In this document: positions 59,584 through 64,000 of the stretch, in pieces
Position numbering within the stretch: position 1 is the first letter of the stretch
How the letters are laid out: every line of letters starts with the position of its first letter
NCBI RefSeq assembly: GCF_023195535.1
Contig: NZ_JALPNF010000001.1
Location: 558,001 to 622,000 of the forward strand
Direction of reading: 5' to 3'
Source: Sphingomonas faeni
GTDB taxonomy: Bacteria > Pseudomonadota > Alphaproteobacteria > Sphingomonadales > Sphingomonadaceae
Length of the DNA: 64,000 nt
Notes under the pieces: model-generated
What the model saw: only the letters and a program-made list of their open reading frames with translations
Databases searched by the model: none
Told to the model about the DNA's origin: nothing
Made by a program: the position numbers and the translations under genes

Positions 59584-61875
59584 ATGAAAACGCATTGGTT
59601 GCTGTCGGGGGTGGCCTTGGCCGCAGGGCTGAGCGCACCGGCTTGGGCGCAGGAGGCAGCACAGCCGCAGGCCGCCGCCCCGAGCACGCCCGATACCTCC
59701 GTGCCGGGCGAGATCGTCGTGACCGCGCAGAAGCGCTCGGAGCGCCTGCAGGATGTTCCGGTCGCGGTGTCGGTGATCTCGGGCGCGCAGATCGCCGCGC
59801 AGGGTGCGGTGAACCTCGAAGGCGCGCAGTATCTCGTGCCGACGCTCAACTTCCGCAAATCGGGCACGACGATCAACCAGTCGCTGTTCCTGCGCGGCGT
59901 CGGCACCTCGACCTTCTCGGTCGCGGGCGAGCCGTCGATCTCCACCGTCGTCGACGGCGTCGTCTACAGCCGCGCCGGCGAAGCGTTCAGCGACCTGATC
60001 GACATCGACCGGATCGAAGTCCTGCGCGGACCGCAGGGTACGCTGTTCGGCAAGAACACGAGCGCCGGCGTCATCAACATCGTCACCCAGCGTCCCGGCA
60101 ACGTGCTCGCCGGCTCGGTCGAGGGCTCGTTCTTCACCGGCAACGGCAACGAATATCGCACGCGCGCCTCGCTCGACATTCCGTTGAGCGAGACGATCAA
60201 GAGCCGCTTCACCGGCTTCTACGGCAATTACGCCGGCAACATCCGCAACATCGCGCACGATAACCGGCGCGTGAACGGGTACGAGCATTACGGCTTTCGC
60301 GGCATGGTCGTCGCTGACGCCACCCCCGACCTGACCTTCACGCTGATCGGCGACTATCGGCGGAGCAACGACGATTGTTGCGCCGAGGTCATCGGCACCA
60401 CGCCGACCACCGGACTCACCGCCAGCGTCCTGCCCGATCGCAACGGCAACAAGTCGCGCACCGTCAACCAGGACCTGATCACGCATACCGACGAGAAGAG
60501 CTGGGGCGTTTCGCTGCAGGCGGACGCGACGCTCGGCACGCAGACGGTGACGTACATCGGCTCGTACCGCGAATACGACAATACCGAGATCCGCGACGGC
60601 GACTGGCTGCCGACCGCGTATTTCGGCGCCAACCAGCTTCACGATTTCGGGCCGCAGACGAGCAACACCTTCACGCAGGAAGTCCGGATTGCGTCGCCGT
60701 CGAACCAGTTCTTCAGCTACGTGGTCGGCGCATTCTACTCGCGCGCGGAAACCGAGCGGACGTTCCGCCGCGACGACGTCGTCTGCACCGCCACGCCGAC
60801 GCCGACCGTGCCCACCCCCTGCTCGACCGCGGGCACGACGGTCACCCGGCCGACCGGCACCGCCGTGTTCGGCTCGACCTTCAAGAACCTCGCATTCTTC
60901 GGGCAGGGTGTCTTCAACCTGACCGATCGGTTCCGCGCGATCGGCGGCGTCCGCTACACCAGCGACCAGCTCGACGTATTCCACAGCCGCGTCACGACGC
61001 TCGCCGGGCCGGGCATCAACCCGAGCTTCGGGCCGTTCGCGGGCAAGACCACCAACACCAACTGGTCGGGCAAGGGCGGGCTGCAATTCGACCTGGCACC
61101 GCAATCGACCGCCTACGCGACCTATTCGCGGGGCTATAAGGGGCCGGCGTTCAACATCTTCTACAATCTCGGCGCGACCGGCACCAACGTGATCGATCCG
61201 GAGACCGCAGACAGCTATGAAATCGGCCTGAAGAACACGCTGTTCGAGGGCAAGCTAGTAGTCAACCTCGCCGCCTATTACGCCAAATACCACAATTTCC
61301 AGGCCAACAACCCCGACGTGGTCGCGGGCGTGCTCGTCACCCGGTTCACCAACGCAGGTGATATCTCGACCCGTGGTGGCGAGCTCGACCTGCTCTACCG
61401 TCCGGTCCGCGATCTCAACATCTCGGGCGGGCTCGCCTATACCGATGCGCATGTCGACCAGTTCAAGATCCCGACCAACGGCTCGACCACCGGCGTCGTG
61501 CCCGCAGGCACGCAGCTCGGCTATGCGCCGCGGTGGAAGGGATCGCTCGGCGGCGACTATCGCATCCGCACCGGCGGCAGCATCGACTTCACGGTCGGCG
61601 CGCAAGGCTCATACCAGTCCAGCCAGATCTCGCAGTTCGACGCGAGCGCCGCGATCCGCGACGCAACGACGATCAAGGCGTACGGCCTGCTCGATCTTTC
61701 GGCCGGCATCGTCGACGCGAAGGATGCGTTCAGGATCATACTCCAGATTAAGAACGTGCTCGACACCAGCTTCGCCTCGGCGATCACCAGCGGCGGGCCG
61801 GGTGGCGCCTATCGCTACATCATCCCGCGCGAGGCGGATCGCTACGCCGGCATCACCGCAAGGCTGAACTTTTGA
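59584..61875 (+). CDS. TonB-dependent outer-membrane receptor
   Basis: A 763-residue receptor with a Sec signal ending near residue 22 (AWA-Q). The TonB-box region EIVVTAQKR lies near residues 43-51. The plug has VPVAVSVISGAQIAAQGAVN and RGVGTSTFSVAGEPSISTVVDGVVYSR, then VLRGPQGTLFGKNTSAGVIN. The barrel ends in ITARLNF. GGAGGGG precedes the ATG. The next gene, a hexuronate-type transporter, starts inside its stop codon (TTGA), so the two should move the same solute across both membranes. Confidence 0.92.
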   Translation: MKTHWLLSGVALAAGLSAPAWAQEAAQPQAAAPSTPDTSVPGEIVVTAQKRSERLQDVPVAVSVISGAQIAAQGAVNLEGAQYLVPTLNFRKSGTTINQSLFLRGVGTSTFSVAGEPSISTVVDGVVYSRAGEAFSDLIDIDRIEVLRGPQGTLFGKNTSAGVINIVTQRPGNVLAGSVEGSFFTGNGNEYRTRASLDIPLSETIKSRFTGFYGNYAGNIRNIAHDNRRVNGYEHYGFRGMVVADATPDLTFTLIGDYRRSNDDCCAEVIGTTPTTGLTASVLPDRNGNKSRTVNQDLITHTDEKSWGVSLQADATLGTQTVTYIGSYREYDNTEIRDGDWLPTAYFGANQLHDFGPQTSNTFTQEVRIASPSNQFFSYVVGAFYSRAETERTFRRDDVVCTATPTPTVPTPCSTAGTTVTRPTGTAVFGSTFKNLAFFGQGVFNLTDRFRAIGGVRYTSDQLDVFHSRVTTLAGPGINPSFGPFAGKTTNTNWSGKGGLQFDLAPQSTAYATYSRGYKGPAFNIFYNLGATGTNVIDPETADSYEIGLKNTLFEGKLVVNLAAYYAKYHNFQANNPDVVAGVLVTRFTNAGDISTRGGELDLLYRPVRDLNISGGLAYTDAHVDQFKIPTNGSTTGVVPAGTQLGYAPRWKGSLGGDYRIRTGGSIDFTVGAQGSYQSSQISQFDASAAIRDATTIKAYGLLDLSAGIVDAKDAFRIILQIKNVLDTSFASAITSGGPGGAYRYIIPREADRYAGITARLNF

Positions 61876-63098
61876 CGGATCCGGTACAGGCCCCCTCCCC
61901 CGCCCAGTCCAAGGCGCGCTGGGTGGTCGTTGCGCTCGTGTTCTTCGCGATCATGCTGAACTACGTCGACCGGCAGATCCTGGCGTTGTTGAAGCCGACG
62001 CTCGAGCAGGAGTTCGCCTGGTCCGATCAGGATTACGGCAACATGGCGTCGGCGTTCCAGTTCGCCGCCGCGGTCGCGTTTCTCGGGACCGGATGGTTTA
62101 TCGACCGGGTCGGCCTGAGGATCGGCTTCGCGGCGGGGGTCTTCGTATGGAGCCTCGCAGGCATGGCGCACGCATTCGTGTCCGGCGTGAGCGGGTTCAT
62201 CGGCGCGCGCGTCGTGCTGGGTGCGGCGGAGTCGATCGGCACGCCCGCCGCAGTGAAATCCGCTGCGACCTATTTCGGTCCCAAGGACCGCTCGATCGCG
62301 CTGGGGATCGGCAACACCGCGCCCAATGTCGGTGCGGTCATCACCCCGCTCGTCATCCCGGCGCTGGCGATCGCGTTCGGCTGGCGCGCGGCGTTCCTCG
62401 TCGCCGGCGGCCTCGGGCTGGTGTGGGTCGTCGCGTGGTTCGCGTTCAAGATGCCCGCCGCGATCGCCGAGACCGGTGGCCCCGCGCCGATCCGCTGGAT
62501 CGACCTGTTCAAGGATCGCCGGACGCTCGCCATCGCAGTCGCCAAAGTGCTGTCGGATCAGGTCTGGTTCTTCATGCTCTCATGGCTGCCCGATCTGTTC
62601 CACCGGCTGTTCGGACTGCCGCAGGGTCAGGTCGGGCTCCCCGTCGCGCTCGTCTATGCGCTCGCGGCGTGCGGCGCGCTGACCGGCGGTTGGTTGCCGA
62701 CGCGGTTGATGGCGCGCGGCTGGAGCCTCGACCGTGCGCGGAAATCCACGCTACTCTTGTATGCGCTGCTCATCCTACCGGTGCCGATCGTGTTGTCGCT
62801 GCAAAGCCCTTGGACCGCGGCGTTGGTGCTCGGCCTCGGGCTGTTCGCGCATCAGGGGTTTTCGACCAACGTCTTTGCACTGACCACCGACGTCATGCCC
62901 GCGCGGTCGGTCGGGTCGACGATCGGGATCGCGGCGTTCTGTGGCAACATGGGCTCGATCGGGATGATCCAGCTGTCCGCCTGGTCGCTCGGTCACGGCT
63001 TTGGCTATGCGCCGATGCTGGCGATCTGTGCATGCAGCTATTTGCTGGCGCTGGGGTTCATCCAGCTGCTCATCCCGCGGATCGAACCGGCCCGGTAG
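61872..63098 (+). CDS. MFS transporter of the hexuronate (ExuT-like, ACS) type
   Basis: A 408-residue membrane protein with twelve predicted segments. MLNYVDRQILALLKPTLEQE in helix 1, then RVVLGAAESIGTPAAVKSAATYF and RSIALGIGNTAPNVGAVITP are marks of the anion:cation symporter family that includes hexuronate and galactonate carriers. It starts at TTG within the receptor stop. With the receptor and the two oxidoreductases this points to uptake and oxidation of an acidic sugar. Its 3' end overlaps the convergent LacI gene by 29 bases. Confidence 0.86.
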   Translation: MTDPVQAPSPAQSKARWVVVALVFFAIMLNYVDRQILALLKPTLEQEFAWSDQDYGNMASAFQFAAAVAFLGTGWFIDRVGLRIGFAAGVFVWSLAGMAHAFVSGVSGFIGARVVLGAAESIGTPAAVKSAATYFGPKDRSIALGIGNTAPNVGAVITPLVIPALAIAFGWRAAFLVAGGLGLVWVVAWFAFKMPAAIAETGGPAPIRWIDLFKDRRTLAIAVAKVLSDQVWFFMLSWLPDLFHRLFGLPQGQVGLPVALVYALAACGALTGGWLPTRLMARGWSLDRARKSTLLLYALLILPVPIVLSLQSPWTAALVLGLGLFAHQGFSTNVFALTTDVMPARSVGSTIGIAAFCGNMGSIGMIQLSAWSLGHGFGYAPMLAICACSYLLALGFIQLLIPRIEPAR

Positions 63099-64000
63099 AG
63101 TCGCGACGGATCAGTTCGAACGGCACTTCGATCCGCTTCACGGCGAACTCCGCGGCGAGCAGGAGATCCGCCGCCATGTAGCCGAGCGTCCGCGTCGGCT
63201 GGCGGATCGTCGTCAGCGCGGGCCAGACGAAGCGCGAGATCGCGTCGTCGCCAAAGCCCGCGATCGACAGGTCGGCCGGCACCGACAGCCCGCGGCGGTG
63301 TGCGACGCTGAGCACGCCGGCGGCCATGTCGTCGTTCGAGGCAAAGATCGCGGTGGGCGGCAGGCGGAGCGCGAGCAGCGCCTCGGCCGCGTCGGCGCCC
63401 GATGCGCAGTCATAATCGCCGGGCCGTACCAGGACCGGATCGAACGCGATCTCGGCTTCGTCGAGCGCGGCGCGATAGCCCGCAAGTCGCTGCACGCTGG
63501 TCGCATAGCTCGCATGTCCCGAGACGAAACCGATGCGGCGGTGGCCAAGCGCCAGCAGATGCCGCGTCATTACGGTCGCGGCGCCGATATTGTCGATGAA
63601 CACCGATGCGGTGAGATCGAGGTCGGTGCCCGGCGAGACGCGGACGAACCGGACGTTCCGACGCGCCATGAGCGCCAGCACTTCGGGATAGTCGGTCGCG
63701 GGCGGCGTCAGGATCAGTCCGTCGACACCCGACCCATCGATCAAACTCTCGATATCGTCGATCAGCCGGTCGGAGTCATGGTCGTAGGGCTGCGCGATCA
63801 TCCGCACGCCATCGAGCAGACAGCGATCACGGATGCCGGACTGCATTTCATACACGTAATAGGGGCTGGGATTGTCGCACGCGAGCGCGATCTGGAAGCT
63901 GCGATGCCCCGCCAGCGTCCGCGCGGCCATGTTCGGCCGGTATTTGAGCGTCGCGAACGCCGCCGTCACCCGCGCCCGCGTCGCCTCCGAGACGCGAGGT
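63070..64000 (-). CDS. LacI-family regulator, 5' end beyond the window
   Basis: A partial regulator of at least 310 residues. The visible N-terminal part, VSEATRARVTAAFATLKYRP followed by NMAARTLAG, is the end of the LacI helix-turn-helix and hinge helix. The frame stays open to the window edge, so the true start lies outside; the GTG at 63969 is internal. The sensor domain ends normally (LSIAGFGDDAISRFVWPALTTI, then VPFELIRRDSTGP). It most likely controls the sugar locus at 57461-63098, for which an operator candidate is seen at 58364-58377. Confidence 0.88.
   Translation of the reverse strand, partial: PRVSEATRARVTAAFATLKYRPNMAARTLAGHRSFQIALACDNPSPYYVYEMQSGIRDRCLLDGVRMIAQPYDHDSDRLIDDIESLIDGSGVDGLILTPPATDYPEVLALMARRNVRFVRVSPGTDLDLTASVFIDNIGAATVMTRHLLALGHRRIGFVSGHASYATSVQRLAGYRAALDEAEIAFDPVLVRPGDYDCASGADAAEALLALRLPPTAIFASNDDMAAGVLSVAHRRGLSVPADLSIAGFGDDAISRFVWPALTTIRQPTRTLGYMAADLLLAAEFAVKRIEVPFELIRRDSTGPVRSAG

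Overview
The window is GC-rich, densely coded DNA that looks like an alphaproteobacterium of the Sphingomonas type. The signs are three intact TonB-dependent receptors of sphingomonad style, LacI-controlled sugar loci, Tat-exported sugar enzymes, and many translationally coupled genes (ATGA, GTGA and TTGA overlaps). I see no rRNA, tRNA, CRISPR array, phage or insertion sequence. The assignment rests on protein style, not on a marker gene.

Layout. 1-4321: a possible gene tail, an AT-rich spacer, then a small stress-type group (zinc alcohol/formaldehyde dehydrogenase, a Gly-rich disordered protein, a ferritin-like DUF892 protein, an exported beta-propeller). 4352-16694: a nine-gene minus-strand operon for oxidative sugar/glycoside use (MFS, three TIM-barrel proteins, two oxidoreductase types, cytochrome c, a DUF1080/3-keto-glycoside hydrolase, and the GMC dehydrogenase with its subunit 3). 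A divergent LacI regulator faces it and a GH92 mannosidase follows the regulator. 16822-18480: aldo/keto reductase, phosphoesterase and a small protein.

18827-28057 holds the most unusual locus. It is a tightly coupled nine-gene operon: inositol-phosphate synthase, HD-like protein, methyltransferase, Gfo/Idh/MocA oxidoreductase, zinc-ribbon metallo-beta-lactamase-fold protein, stand-alone YcaO, TIM-barrel protein, MshA-like glycosyltransferase and PIG-L deacetylase. It resembles the inositol-glycoside half of mycothiol synthesis joined to YcaO chemistry. I know of no described product for this combination.

28140-39453: DUF1348 protein, aldehyde dehydrogenase, TonB receptor, histidine acid phosphatase with the decayed end of a second receptor just upstream of it, then an EthD/luciferase-like/MFS operon with a divergent LysR. 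39467-42653: two ClC channel-family proteins. 42915-45776: a photoactive yellow protein (PYP) gene with the chromophore residues at canonical positions, coupled to a PAS-GGDEF diguanylate cyclase and a PYP-type 4-coumarate-CoA ligase. This is a likely blue-light to c-di-GMP module. 45857-51537: TPR-sulfotransferase, TonB receptor and M20 peptidase. 51719-56305: DEAD-box helicase and a LysR/AKR/MFS group. 56391-64000: a second sugar-type locus (luciferase-like monooxygenase, AKR, Gfo/Idh/MocA, TonB receptor, hexuronate-type MFS, and a LacI regulator cut by the window end).

All functions are read from motifs and family resemblance. Substrates are mostly inference.
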